Source: Mytilinidion resinicola
Taxonomy: Eukaryota; Ascomycota; Dothideomycetes; Mytilinidiales; Mytilinidiaceae
Assembly (NCBI RefSeq): GCF_010093595.1
Contig: NW_022985449.1
Location: 973,253-1,037,252, forward strand
DNA: 64,000 nt
Direction of reading: 5' to 3'
Under the pieces are notes generated by a model. The model searched no databases. It was not told the origin of the DNA and was given only the letters and a program-made list of their open reading frames with translations. Positions 1 through 10,447 of this stretch are shown one piece after another; the first letter of the stretch is position 1; each line of letters begins with the position of its first letter. Made by a program: the position numbers and the translations under genes.

Positions 1-173
1 GCACCGCGTTGTGGAGGAATACCACGGGCGCGACGCGTAACCGTCTTTCTGGGCACATCGTATAGTTTCTCAACGCCTCGGAAGGATGTAATTTGGCCGG
101 TCTTGTAGGCTTGAACGCCTAGAATAACTCTGCCTTCTTGAAAGATGGCTTCTTGTTGTTGTGGTGCTGCCAT
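1..173 (-). mobile_element. 5' end of a pogo/Fot1-like transposase gene (cut by the window edge)
   Basis: Reading leftwards from an ATG at 173, the frame stays open to base 1 (57 codons). After a short Gln-rich start (MAAPQQQEA) comes a helix-turn-helix of the psq/CENP-B N-terminal kind: a segment like 'ILGVQAYKTGQI', then 'FRGVEKLYDVPRKTV' and 'RRARG'. This order of small helix, 'A...Y.VPR.T' recognition helix and basic 'RR..G' is typical of fungal pogo/Fot1 DDE transposases, where it binds the terminal repeats. Only the N-terminus is in the window, so the catalytic domain and intactness cannot be judged. Bases 215-253 carry an imperfect 17-nt direct repeat (gggccactaRcttgtg), possibly part of the element's end. 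A domesticated CENP-B-like gene is the alternative. Confidence 0.6.
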
Positions 174-309
174 TGGGGTGGTTGTTGGACGACGCGTCGC
201 GTGTTGAGTTGGGTGGGCCACTAGCTTGTGCGGGCCACTAACTTGTGGATTACGTTAGAGAAAGAAACTTAAGCGCCTGATTATGTAAGCCGTTCCATCA
301 CCACGACTC

Positions 310-1729
310 ATGTCGCGAAGTGTCCAGCCTTCTTCCTCAACATCACCCTCACTGCCATCTCGGAACATGAGGCTTCGAAGCTCTCGGAACGTTTCCACCT
401 ACCAGCCTTCTCGAAAGGCGCCACAGCGCCTGCTCAAGCTGGACGAGCTCCCAGTGGAGATAATACAGCACATCGCATCTCTGGGCCCTTGTGAATCTAC
501 ACTTACCCTGCTGCAAGTCTCTCGTTACATACACAGTATCTGCAATCACTGGACGACTTTCAGAAACATCATCGAACATCAAGTGAATCTGACAGGAAGG
601 AAGTGGAACTATTCTGCATTCCTCAATAATCATTCAGAACTCCAGCTCTGGAAGAAGTTTGCACTTGCAGCAACGAGATCATCAGAATTTAATGACTTCA
701 TTGACGAGACCAAACCTTCAGACGGTCAAATCGTGCAAAAAGTTGAATCGAATTTGCATCAAGGCCGTATTGAGCGGATATTGAAATGGGGCCCTTCATT
801 AGCCGCGAGACATTGTACGTTTTTTTCGGTCTTCCAGCGAAGTCACAAGGGTAAACTGCTTCGTGCTTTGACATTGACGTACGTTAGATCCTCTGCACGA
901 TGAAAATACGCTGGATTTGGTTTACCACGATATGGAGTGGCCTGTGGCTTGCTATTATCCCTTTCAATTCTGCATTACCATGTCCGTGCTTTCGACCCTT
1001 GACAAGATCGCCCCGCCTACGAGAAGACTTCTAGAAATTCGCGACAAAGAAGCCCATAATATCAAATCAGCAGGCTGGGTTATTTCCTTACTGCACGAGC
1101 TCACAGAACTAGCGACTTCTTATGAGCCAGGCCAGCGTCATTTCCCCGTGGTGTCAGCGAGTCTACTGCTGAAAGTAGTCGCAGCGGTTGCTGTAGAATT
1201 CGCAACACTATCCGCATTCCCTCCAAGCCCACCCTCACCTCGGGATTTCTCGCTTCTGGATCACGCTGCTATACCACTCTCAGCTTTCATGGATATACCC
1301 TCGCCATTTACTCCCGGGAATGTACCAGATCTCATTTCCAGTCATTTACCAATGATGGCCACCAAGAGGTTCATTGAAGATGGGAAATGGGCAGGATTTG
1401 TCTATACCATACCTTTAGACCCTCAGGGCGCGCAAAGGGCCCCGGCTATGTATCATCTATTCAAGATACAATTTGACGTGTCAGGAAATGATGATGGTTC
1501 TTTACAACTAGTATCTTCCCACACTCAAGATGATATCGACGAATTCTGGTTAGATGGAAGAATCTATCCCGGCACAGGCTTCTTTGGTCTTACTAAACAA
1601 TATGTAACCACTTCTAGAAGAGGAGGGTTTTGTGGGCGAATGACACCCTTCGGCATGGCTGGAGTAGCCTTTGGAAACCCTAATGAACTGTCCTTCTTCT
1701 GGATGTATAAAGTCTCGTGGATGGCCTGA
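310..1729 (+). CDS. F-box domain protein
   Basis: Two exons, 310-814 and 888-1729, are joined by a 73-nt intron (donor gtacgt, acceptor gttag), giving 448 residues. Without splicing the first frame runs into intron sequence and stops at 901. Residues about 40-80 form an F-box: 'LDELPVEIIQHIASLG', then a hydrophobic core with 'LLQVSRYIHSIC'. F-boxes recruit substrates to SCF ubiquitin ligases through Skp1. The remaining ~360 residues match no family I recognise; the C-terminal third has 'HLPMMATKRFIEDGKWAGF' and 'GRMTPFGMAG'. The same C-terminal region recurs in broken form at 3.9-4.6 kb, so this is the surviving copy of a local duplication. The start lies only 137 bases from the divergent transposase start. 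The F-box is clear; the substrate is unknown. Confidence 0.75.
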
Positions 1730-2692
1730 AGGGAGGAAAGGTCGACAGCAATCTTCAATTTGCATATTTCATTGCAAGTTTCCATCAGCAAGATGCTTCA
1801 TTCTTCACACGTTGGAGAACTTTGAGGGCTCTATACCACGTTCGAATTAGACAATCCGGCCTAACTTGGTAGTGTTCCTCCTCCACGCCTACCACACCGG
1901 ATGAAGGATGTCGAAAGAGATATTGAGCGCCGGAACATGCTTCAGCATACAACAGACGACTTAGGGGCAATTGGAGTCTTGAATTTAGCTCGGTCTATCA
2001 CCTATCGTATATGGTAATCGCGTCCTCTTCTCTGCCTCCACGTCGATACCTCAACATTCCATCTGTCAAACTTTATCATTTCATCCACAATAAGCCTCAT
2101 CCACAACGGGCTTCACTATTGGTCTTGCTAGTCTTTTCATACGGCTCCGTCATGAACAACCGCACGATCTCTACGATTCCATCTCCGTCACCTATCTCTG
2201 CTTTCATGTTACGTTGAAGCATCGGGCTTGATGTCAATGTTTACATATGATATGTTCAGACTCCAAGTCTTAATCCTTTCGAGGCGTAGCTAGCTGTACA
2301 GACGCGTTTCCATCTTTAGTTCTCTTGCCAAGCCTAAGCACCCTCACCCTTTCACAAATTGACTAGTCTTGCTATTCTACTCCGTTTTGGTATCCTCGCC
2401 TCACTGATCCTTACGAATCACTGATCCTCGCGAATACATCCACCAAATGCCTAGTGTTGATTCTTAGTTGATGATATCATGAGACCGCTCAGAACACATA
2501 CCGTGCTCCAATCTGTGTACTCAGGTTGAAATTGATGTGAACTCTGATTTCTATAGACGTCTAGCTAGTTGTATATATACTAGGGGAAGGAAGGGGGCCA
2601 CCCCCAGGGTGGCGCGCTAGTAAGTTCAGATGAGCCCTGCACAGCTGAGGCTTCAGCTCGGTTCTCTACAGCTGAGATTTCAGCTGGGTTCT
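1730..2692. other. Intergenic, no gene supported
   Basis: Short open frames here have no recognisable motifs and no convincing splice partners. The stretch is fairly AT-rich. It contains a small perfect hairpin at 2597-2613 (7-bp stem, CCA loop), and its right end carries the 27-nt direct repeat listed separately. It separates the F-box gene from the convergent small secreted protein gene. Confidence 0.5.
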
Positions 2693-2700
2693 CTACAGCT
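2647..2700. repeat. 27-nt direct repeat, two copies
   Basis: Copies at 2647-2673 and 2674-2700 share the pattern 'gagRYTTCAGCTSGGTTCTCTACAGCT' with few differences, and a third partial copy of the end lies just left (2640-2646). The right copy overlaps the stop codon and last codons of the small secreted protein gene (stop at 2693-2695, minus strand), so the gene's 3' end was affected by local duplication. Confidence 0.75.
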
Positions 2701-3339
2701 GATGTTCGGAGAGTAGCTTTCTGGCATATGAGTTGTTGATCCTAGGTTGTAGTGCTGCAACCTGAGTTGTGTTGATCCAGCCGCCGTGTCCTCCACAGCT
2801 TGTGTATATCTTCGACATCCAATCATTGCAATTCGCCTGCGTAACATAGGTATCATCCGAGTCAATACGCCAATTCCCTTTACGTATGGTGAGCAGTGGT
2901 CACATAGTTCTTGTTTCCATGCTTGGATTGTAAGGACATTGAGGGATAGCTTACCAAAAAAGGTTTGATGGCCTCCGGCTCCATCATCCCCTTCACGTAT
3001 GTCGTGAGAGATTTTCCCTTCGGCCCCGTGAATCCATAAGCAAAGGAAGTGCAATACAATGTGGCTGCTTTGTTCCAAACATTTTTGGAAAAGTATCTGC
3101 AATAGTTGCCAATACTGTCGTCTATACATAAGAGTATCAGCCCTGCTTATTGATTGGAAGAGAGTTTATGTTGACTCACTAGCATCATAGCAGCCATCTC
3201 GTTTCTTAAGGGAGCCATCTCGTTTCTTAAGGGAGCCATCTCGTTTCTCGATAGAAAGTGGGTTGGCAATAGCAGAAGGGACCAGCATAGCCGCAGCGAC
3301 TACCACGGTAGCAAACATGCTACAAGCTGAGAAATGCAT
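2693..3339 (-). CDS. Small secreted cysteine-containing protein with Kex2-type repeats (three exons)
   Basis: I assembled this gene from exons 3339-3180, 3121-2955 and 2836-2693 (minus strand), with introns of 58 nt (donor gtgagt, acceptor gtatag) and 118 nt (donor gtaagc, acceptor acgcag). The product has 156 residues. Residues 1-25 are a classical signal peptide (hydrophobic 'FATVVVAAAMLVPSAIA'). Residues 32-49 hold three KRDG motifs spaced seven residues apart (EKRDGSL, KKRDGSL, KKRDGC), each with a Lys-Arg Kex2 site. The presumed mature part has five cysteines (50, 61, 77, 112, 123) and two N-glycosylation sequons near the C-terminus. All three exons stay in frame and both introns remove stops, which supports the model strongly. 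No family was recognised. Its size and secretion suggest an effector-like or processed secreted peptide. It sits between the two F-box copies. Confidence 0.72.
3192..3248 (-). repeat. 21-nt coding tandem repeat (2.7 copies)
   Basis: Units at 3192-3212 and 3213-3233, plus a partial one at 3234-3248, are nearly identical (plus strand agccatctcgtttcttaagg). The length is a multiple of three, and on the minus strand each unit encodes the heptad K-K-R-D-G-S-L of the small secreted protein. Copy number is therefore expected to vary without breaking the frame, changing only the number of Lys-Arg processing sites. Confidence 0.85.
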
Positions 3340-3450
3340 GGTGCTAATTGTAGTAGATAGATAAAAAGAATTAGAATGGTTTCTCGATCACTTGGAAAGA
3401 AATGACACTGAGTCTGATAGCTTTGGTAGCGGAGCGGGAGCTGATTGAAA

Positions 3451-3456
3451 TATATA
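3451..3456 (-). promoter_or_regulatory. TATA-like box of the small secreted protein gene
   Basis: A tatata core lies about 112 bases upstream of the ATG at 3339, a plausible distance for a fungal TATA element plus a short 5' leader. No other feature claims it. Confidence 0.35.
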
Positions 3457-3902
3457 GGCGCGCAGGTGCTCACTTGATTCTTCACCATACTAGAATTTTC
3501 GCCTGTCGAATTTAGGTGAGGCTGTGAGGCGGTGACCTGACACTTGTTCACAAGAAGTATGTGTGGTCCTCTTTTTTGCGTCATACGGTCATGTTTCGTT
3601 GAAGTCTACGAGTAGTCTACTTTACAAGGTTCGAGTGGACGCTTTAGCTGGGTGCGTGATCCCAGAGGATTCCCAAAATCGCGCGTTGGTATTTTCTTCA
3701 GGTAGCGATCTGCGCCATCAATGGACCAAAGAGAGGGTAGGTGAGATTTTCAGTTTCTACATAACGTTTTGTCTTTAGCGATAGCGTCATTTTAAATCTT
3801 CTATATAGTTATGGGCTAACTATTGCGCAGGGATTTGCCTCCAAGATCCGCAATTATGCTTGTTTCAATGTTGGGGGTTGGGGCCGATGAGGCTAATAGG
3901 GG

Positions 3903-4615
3903 TCAATCTCTTATCGTTTACCGGACATTATCGAGCGAGATAGCTCATATGAACGTCGTGCCCTTCAAGATTCGGCGGGCCTGTCGTTCAAGATAATCGC
4001 AGCGTTTGCCGTCGAGCTAGAAAATGCCTTGCCTCTCTCGGCTGACCGAATCAATACGCAAAGCATATTCCTCCCGAATCACCCTGCCCTGAAACCTTTG
4101 TGGCACTTCCAAATCCTACAAATATCGCGTTCCTAGACTTCATGGACGTACCTTGGCCATTTTCGACTAGGAGCCCAGCCGGGGAGCGCTTCATTTCCTG
4201 CCACCTACCCAGAATGACTACCGAGGAATTCGTTGAGGAGGGAAAGTGGGGAGGATATATTTGCGTGGCATCCTTGAATCTGTCTCGGAGGTTAGCATTC
4301 ATGATTGATCAACCTTTCAAAGTACAATTCCAAGCTTCAGTAACGAGTAATAAAACGTATCTACACCTACGTTCTTCCCACGCTGTGGATTTCAACGACA
4401 AGTTCTTTCTGGACGGGTATATTCATATCAAAACTGGCTTTATTTCCCTGACGAAGCGATACGTTCATGATTCTATCACGCACGACTGGATAGGTCGCAT
4501 GACGCCCTTGGGCATGGTAGGAGTTTCTGGTCATGACACATTTTGGTTTTGGCTGTGGAAGCTCTCATGGACGGGAGTCGATGAGAATGACGGCAATCAG
4601 AACGATGCACAGTGA
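3903..4615 (+). pseudogene. Partial, frameshifted paralogue of the F-box protein (C-terminal part only)
   Basis: The open frame from 4100 to the stop at 4613-4615 aligns by eye with the C-terminal region of the 310-1729 gene: 'FMDVPWPFS' against 'FMDIPSPFT', 'EEFVEEGKWGGY' against 'KRFIEDGKWAGF', 'FFLDGYIHIKTGF' against 'FWLDGRIYPGTGF', and 'GRMTPLGMVGV' against 'GRMTPFGMAGV'. About half the residues agree. Homology continues upstream in another frame (3981 onward, 'LSFKIIAAFAVEL' against 'LLLKVVAAVAVEF'), which stops just after 4130, so at least one frameshift separates the two parts. No F-box can be found upstream. This is a truncated, decayed duplicate; a rescued short protein starting at 4100 cannot be fully excluded. 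Confidence 0.72.
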
Positions 4616-4763
4616 ATACCAAAGCCATAAGTTTCTTCGTGCGTGGGATTTACTTGGATTCAAGTACATCAACCAACTCGGCATGTATCGAGCCTGTTCC
4701 TCCGCCTTCGTCACTGCCCGAACCACCCATTCATTGGACCATGAACGCCAGGCTATACCAACA

Positions 4764-5988
4764 TTAGCAAATCATACCACAAAAATATGCTTCACGGGAT
4801 ACGCACCTATGAACACCGCTGCGGCTTATGCATACTTTGAGGTACTTTTTCTTATTCTCAACCTTCTCCTTCGACCATCTCTCCGCCGCCCGCGAAAGGG
4901 TCTCGCGCTTTTTCATCTTCTTCTCGACCACCATGAGCGCTCTCCTTTGCTGCTCTGTCACGCCGACCAAGCCCATCTCTCCGCGAACTGCGACGCGAGT
5001 ATCCCTACTCGGTCTAGCATTGGCTGTGGACGTCTGTGGCTCGCCGCTTTCGGCGGCGTCCGCGATGGCCTTCATTCGTGCTTTCTTGGCGCCGGTCCGA
5101 GTCTTGGTGAGATTATGACGGCTGTGTGCGCTCCTCGATCTGGACTCCACGATTGTGCCGGAAGCGAGCCGCAGCTCCGTATCTGACACCCGCACCGCTT
5201 CCCACCCCTTGCCTTTCTCGCCACCTTCCTCGTCCCCTCCCTCATCGACGTCCGGCGGGGAGTCCCAGAAGTCCAGGAGCTCAGATCCGGCATCTAGCTT
5301 GATCATGCAGTGGCCTTTGTCCTTCATATGCCTCTGAACGCCCTCGACGGATCCTTTCTGGACACCGCAGTACAGGCATTCATGGTAATGGCGGACGATC
5401 GCGGCGAGATAGCCGAGGAATATTTCTATATCGGTCAAACTTTCTGGTTCGGGGATGAAAAGCCCGTGTTGGGCGAGCATGTGGTCGAGGTTCGTTTCTA
5501 AGGTCGTTGACTGGAGGCTGCAGAAGAGACACTGCGATAGATCTAGCTTTTTTAGCTCTTCCTCGTCTTCGTCGTCGTCGTTTTCGGGTGAGGGAGGGGA
5601 AGCTTCGGGGCCGTTCCCCCTAGCATGCCGTTCCACATGCTGTTCATATGCGACGGAAGTTTCGCACTTGTGGTTGCAGGTCGGACATGTCAAGTTGGGA
5701 GGGGATGTTACTATTTCGGCCTTGTCCTGGAATTGCGAACGAGGGATGGCAGGGAGCGAAGACATGCGGAGTCTTAGGTTGTGTAGGCTACTCGGTAGTC
5801 AGCAGCCTGATGTATACAGGGCATGTGTCTACTAGTACGTACTGCCAATCTTCTCGCATATGTGAGCGCTGCGTCTCACTTGAGTCGAATGTCGTTGAGC
5901 AGGTGTTGCAGCTGTAGTTGGAAGTTGGTGAAGTCATGCTGGAACCGGACGCGGTCGTGCTGGAACTGGATGCAGTTGTGGCAGTCAT
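4764..5988 (-). CDS. REI1: Rei1/Reh1-like C2H2 zinc-finger protein (60S ribosome biogenesis)
   Basis: Exons 5988-5843 and 5787-4764 are joined by a 55-nt intron (donor gtacgt, acceptor gagtag), giving about 389 residues. The join restores the family block: a first zinc finger 'YSCNTCSTTFDSSETQRSHMREDWH', then 'LHNLRLRMSSLPAIP', as in Rei1 and human ZNF622 ('DWHRYNLKRRVASLPP'). Exon 2 has further fingers: 'CPTCNHKCETSVAYEQH', 'CLFCSLQSTTLETNLDHML' and 'CLYCGVQKGSVEGVQRHMKDKGHC'. Rei1 proteins act on cytoplasmic pre-60S particles in Arx1 recycling and tunnel proofreading. The start was taken at 5988 because an earlier in-frame ATG (6111) only adds low-complexity sequence. The C-terminus is uncertain: after 'ENKKKYLK' a donor gtatgc with a branch site tgctaat suggests an extra 3' exon that would replace the last ~20 residues. 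Confidence 0.85.
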
Positions 5989-7197
5989 GCTTTTGCAATT
6001 GATGATGGGGTAGATGTGCTGTTTCGAAGTAAGGGCGCTTGAGGGGGAGTGGGTACAAAATGCAGTAGGATTGAAGATGATAGAACTTGAGGAAGGCACC
6101 AAGGCACGCATTTATTATAGTAAGAGCATTAAGCGGGGCATGTACTACAAGTGCCAAGCCAAGTAAAAAACAAGGCCCTGAGTCATCTCCGAGGCTGTGC
6201 TGTGAAAGAAATGGACGAGCGGGGTGTGCAACGCCGCTCTGACTCAGACCTCCCGCGTGCTACCCACGTGACTAGAATCGAAGACGGAAAAGATGGGAAC
6301 AGGCTCAGCCATCTGTGCGTGTAGCAAGACAGTTTTTGGCTCGTTGTCGAAAATTCCATGCTCCAAAAATCGTTGCAGAAGAGAGTCAACTGCGCAGAAT
6401 TCTGTTTAAGCGACTCAATCTAATGATTGACTGTAAAGCCAAGAGAGGCCCTTCACAGCATTTCGAGATATGCCAGCGTAAGAGAGCAGCGGCGAAAACT
6501 ACTGCATATTGCAAAAATGGGTCAGAGGGCCGAGTCGGAGCATGTTCAAAGTCACCCGTCCACTGGTTTCACAAGAGAACTGTGGAACGTCCATGTGGAG
6601 TGATTGTGGCGGCAATCCAATGGATGACTTTGCGGGAGAAATTGGTAAAGAAGAAGAGATATAGATCAAAGGCATCAGACTCAGGAGAAACGTACCTTTT
6701 TACAGCAAAGCATACGAAGTAAGACCGAGCCTCGTCGACGTTCATCCTCCTCATCACGTGCCGGGGTCAGCCCCGAGCATCCCCTGCCCCCTTTCCCCTC
6801 TCAGCAACGCGTCTCCACCACATGTACCCCGCAAACCTCTAAGAACACCATGCGGGGCGACGGGAAAACGGCATGTCTGCAGTCCAAATATTTCTGATAC
6901 CAAGCACCACTCACCGTCCCTCCTGAGCTGCTAGATCGCGCTCACCACGTTTTGGGGATGCCCAGCTCGCATCCGTGATAGGCTGCGTCTCGCGACCTAT
7001 CTCTTTCTCTGCTTCCTCTTCTCCATACCCACGAGTGTCTTTTTCCGAAGCATGGAGGTTCAGGGCTGCTGTTCCGGTAGCCTTTTCTTGGGGAGTATGG
7101 TGGAGGGTATATATATCCACCTTGGACGCTTTCTTGGGTAGTTGGCTGCATTTATCCCTTCCCTCTCAATATCTTCAATATACCAATTTCCATCACC
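5989..7197. other. Intergenic, no gene supported
   Basis: Open frames of 60-135 codons on both strands lack motifs and splice structure. The interval is the shared upstream region of the divergent Rei1-like gene (minus) and the AtuA-like pseudogene (plus). A TATA-like run is listed separately near its right end. Confidence 0.5.
7108..7116 (+). promoter_or_regulatory. TATA-like element upstream of the AtuA-like gene
   Basis: A tatatatat run starts 90 bases upstream of the ATG at 7198 and is followed by a pyrimidine-rich leader (tttatcccttccctctc). This is the usual layout of a fungal core promoter and suggests that the now-broken gene once had a normal promoter. Confidence 0.4.
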
Positions 7198-9337
7198 ATG
7201 TCCCCCATCTCCAGTATCAAACGTCCCATCCGCATCGGCGGCGCCTCAGGCGGCTTCTCCGACCGCGTCTTCGCCATCACCCAGCTCGCCAAAAACCCCG
7301 ACGTCGACCTCATCATGGGCGACTGGCTCTCCGAAATGACCATGACCATCCACGGCGCCGGCAAAGCCGCTAACCAGCAGAAAGCCGCCGCCCAGAAATC
7401 CGGCATCGTGAGCGCCGCATTCGGCACCACAGGCACCGGCCACCACAAAGCCTGGAATGTGGACGAGAGCGTGGCGGGTGCCATGTTCGCCGAGAATTTC
7501 ATCGACTGCTTCAGGCCTGCTATCCCGTATCTTGCGAAGAACGGGACGAAACTAGCTGTTAATGCGGGGGCGAGCGATACGGAAATTTTGGCAAAGTATG
7601 TGAAGAAGATGTGCGATGAGGCGGGGCATCCGATGAAGGTAGCGTGGGTCGAGGGGGATGACGTTACGGAGGCCGTGAATAAGCTTATTGCGAAAGGGGA
7701 GAAGTTTGAGAGTCTGATGCATGGCAAGGCATTAGAGGAACTAGGGCTGGATCCGCTGTGCGCGTAGGCATATCTGGGAGGGCTTGGGATTGCGGAGGCG
7801 CTGAGGCAGGGCGCGGATATCGTCATCTGTGGTCGTGTTTCTGATGCGGCTCCTGCGATCGGTGCGGCAGCGTAGGTGGCGTTCCCATATAATCTGAAGC
7901 AGTATTGACATTCGATAGATGGTGGCACGACTGGAGGCCTGACCAGCATGATGAACTCGCAGGTTCCCTCATCGTCGGACGTAAGTAACTCCAAATTGTT
8001 CGACTGCTGACGCGAATAGCTGATTGGCATCGTAGATCTGATCGAGTGCGCTTCTTACGTTTGCGGTGGGTACTATTCGGGTTTCAAAGACCTGCTCAAG
8101 GCAAAGAAGTACCTGAATGTCGGATTCCCAATCGCTGAAGTCGACCACAAGGGCGAGTGCATCTTGACCAAGGAAGAGAACACAGGAGGCTGCATCACAG
8201 TAGGTTCTGTGACATCGCAATTGCTGTATGAAATTCAAGGACCGCTGTACTACGGCTCTGATGTTGTAGCCGAGATTTCCAATATCAAGATGGAACAGGT
8301 TGGCGAAGATCGCGTTAAAATAAGTGGCGTGAAAGGGCTTCCTCCGCCTCCCACCACGAAGATTGGGTACGTAAAGCATCCCATATGAGAGAACCATACT
8401 AAAGGATTTTAGAATCACAGCTCCTGCTGGGTGGCAAGCGGAATACCACATCTACATGGTAGGTCTAGACATCGAAGAGAAGTGTAAGTGGACCGAGGAC
8501 CAGATCCGGGAATCTCTAGGCGAGCAACGCATCAAAGAATTCTCAATGCTTAAGTTCCATGCCAACGGATCTTCTCCAATCGATGCTCGAAATCAGGATC
8601 TGGCTACTGTCGACTTCAGAGTCTTTGCCCAGGCAAAGAACCGGGAACTCCTCCGAATGGACAACCCACAGGGCTTTTTCAGACTGTCAATGGTGACGTT
8701 CCTTGAGAGTGTTCCGGTACGTAGCATCTGTTAAATCAGCTGATCTCGCTAAAAAAAATCTTAGGGCGCATCTTTGGGCAACGACATGCGACAAGCTGAG
8801 GGCAAGCCCTACTACGAGTATTGGGTCACCCTGTTCCCACAGTCAGAAATCAATCACCGAGTCCACCTCCTATTCGGCGACAAAAAGATCATTCCAATTG
8901 ACGCTCCAGTGAAGACAGAACCCTTCGTCAGGAAACAACCATCATACGAGACCAAGGACCCTGTGGACCTCTCGGCTTTTGGAGAGACGGTGCGAGCGCC
9001 CTTGGGGTACGTCGTGCTAGGTCGCGGTGGAGACAAAGCGTCGGATTGCAACAATGGCTTCTTCGTCCGCCATGATGACGAGTGGGACTGGCTGCGGTCG
9101 ATATTGACGATTGAAAAGATCATCGAGTTGCTGGGTCCTGAGGAGTATAAGAAGAAGCCTATTGATCGGTTCGAGATGCCAAACATCCGCGCCGTCCATT
9201 TCCTATTGCACGATCATCTAGACAGAGGGTACAACGCGTGCTCGACGTATGACACTTTGGGGAAGAACTGTATGGAGTATCTGAGGGCTAAAACGGTTGA
9301 TATCCCCAAAAGGTTTCTTGACCGCGGGAGAGTGTAG
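7198..9337 (+). pseudogene. Broken AtuA/DUF1446-family gene (acyclic terpene utilisation-like)
   Basis: The reading frame from 7198 begins 'KRPIRIGGASGGFSDR' and runs through DUF1446/AtuA landmarks: 'NAGASDTEILA', 'AYLGGLGIAEALRQGADIV', 'CGRVSDAAPAIGAAA', 'LIECASYVCGGYYSGF', and 'GGCITVGSVTSQLLYE...GPLYY'. Introns are inferred at 7981-8019 (only 39 nt, tentative), 8367-8412 and 8717-8764; the last two join cleanly to '..GITAPAGW' and 'SVP-GASLGNDMR'. Three stop codons interrupt the conserved frame: TAG 7765-7767 (before AYLGGLG), TAG 7873-7875 (after GAAA, where the family usually has Trp) and TGA 7906-7908. No intron removes them without deleting conserved sequence. Everything else up to the final stop at 9335-9337 is open, so the inactivation looks recent. 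In bacteria AtuA acts in citronellol/geraniol catabolism; the fungal role is unknown. Confidence 0.8.
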
Positions 9338-9543
9338 GTCGTAGCGTTTTGTCATATTAGCATTTGTTAGTGAAGTATAGCGTTTCAATCTGGAGTCCAA
9401 TTGCCCCACGGCGCAAAACTATTACATCTCGCCTGACGAAACCAGCAAATTGCGAAAGTCCCTTATTGGCAAGATTTTTCTACTGTAGTGGTGAAACCTT
9501 GAGGGCTCACCTTCGATCTATATCGCTTGTTGGAGATCCCTAC

Positions 9544-10447
9544 CTATTTCCCGATGTTGGTATACCGTAGATAGGGCTTGACTTCCCTAACTTCTCCGAA
9601 CTTCTTCCTCGCATCTGCTGTTGACACAGATGGAGGTACGATCACGTCCTCGCCAGCTTGCCAGTTGATTGGGGTCGCGATGCCCTTCTTGTCTCCTGTC
9701 TGCAGCGAATCGATAACCCTCAAAACCTCCGAAGTGTTTCGTCCCGTGGAAGCGGGATACATCATCGTCAACCTGATCTTCTTGTTCGGGTCGATTATGA
9801 AGACCGATCGAATCGTGAACGCAATACCCTTCTCGGCAATGTTGTCCAGATCATCCTGGTTGATCATATCGTAAAGGAAGGCAACTTTGCGATCGGCGTC
9901 GGCTATGATGGGGAATTGGACGTTTGTTTGGCAGACCTCGTTGATGTCGTCAACCCACTGGTCATGGGATCCAAGATCATTGGCACTCTGGAGTCCCATA
10001 TATTAGCCTCCACGACTAGAATCGGGAATCGTGCAAGCTCTGTTGACCTACTAGTCCAATCATCTTGACGCCTCGCTTCTCAAATTCATCTTTCAGCTTC
10101 GCAAACGCGCCCAGTTCAGTTGTGCATACGGGGGTGAAGTCCGCGGGATGTGAAAAGAGAATGGCCCAGCTGTTGCCGATGAAGTTGTGGAAGTTGATGT
10201 CTCCGTGGGTGGTTTTGGCCGTGAAGTCGGGAGCTGAAGCTGTTAGTTATTATCCCTATTACATCTATCGTGAGCTGGTTTATGAACCTGTTGAACCAAG
10301 TCGCAGACGCGGTTGCTCGGTAGGCGTAGAAAGATAGCGGCGGAAGAGGGGCGCAGAGGGGCGCTGGACGTTGAACTGCGGCCGCGCAAATATGCGAAAG
10401 GTCGGTCTAAAGGCTCGAGGAGCTGCACGGGGGAGAAATGAAGCCAT
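9544..10447 (-). CDS. PRX1: Mitochondrial 1-Cys peroxiredoxin (Prx6 type)
   Basis: Three exons, 10447-10288, 10239-10052 and 9987-9544, with introns of 48 and 64 nt, give 263 residues. Residues 1 to about 50 are Arg/Ala/Phe-rich with almost no acidic residues ('[19 protein letters not shown]'), a typical mitochondrial presequence. The thioredoxin-fold core follows: '[14 protein letters not shown]' holds the peroxidatic Cys92 in the PxxxTxxC motif, then '[17 protein letters not shown]' and '[18 protein letters not shown]'. The C-terminal part has the Prx6 signature '[13 protein letters not shown]...[17 protein letters not shown]' and no resolving Cys equivalent. The enzyme reduces H2O2 and organic hydroperoxides in mitochondria. 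It is fully open although the genes on both sides are broken. The symbol follows yeast PRX1 by family. Confidence 0.9.

Noticed and set aside
4828..5835. Long plus-strand open frames opposite the Rei1-like gene
   Set aside because: They mirror the minus-strand coding sequence, are Ser/Leu-rich and lack motifs, while the minus strand encodes clear zinc fingers.
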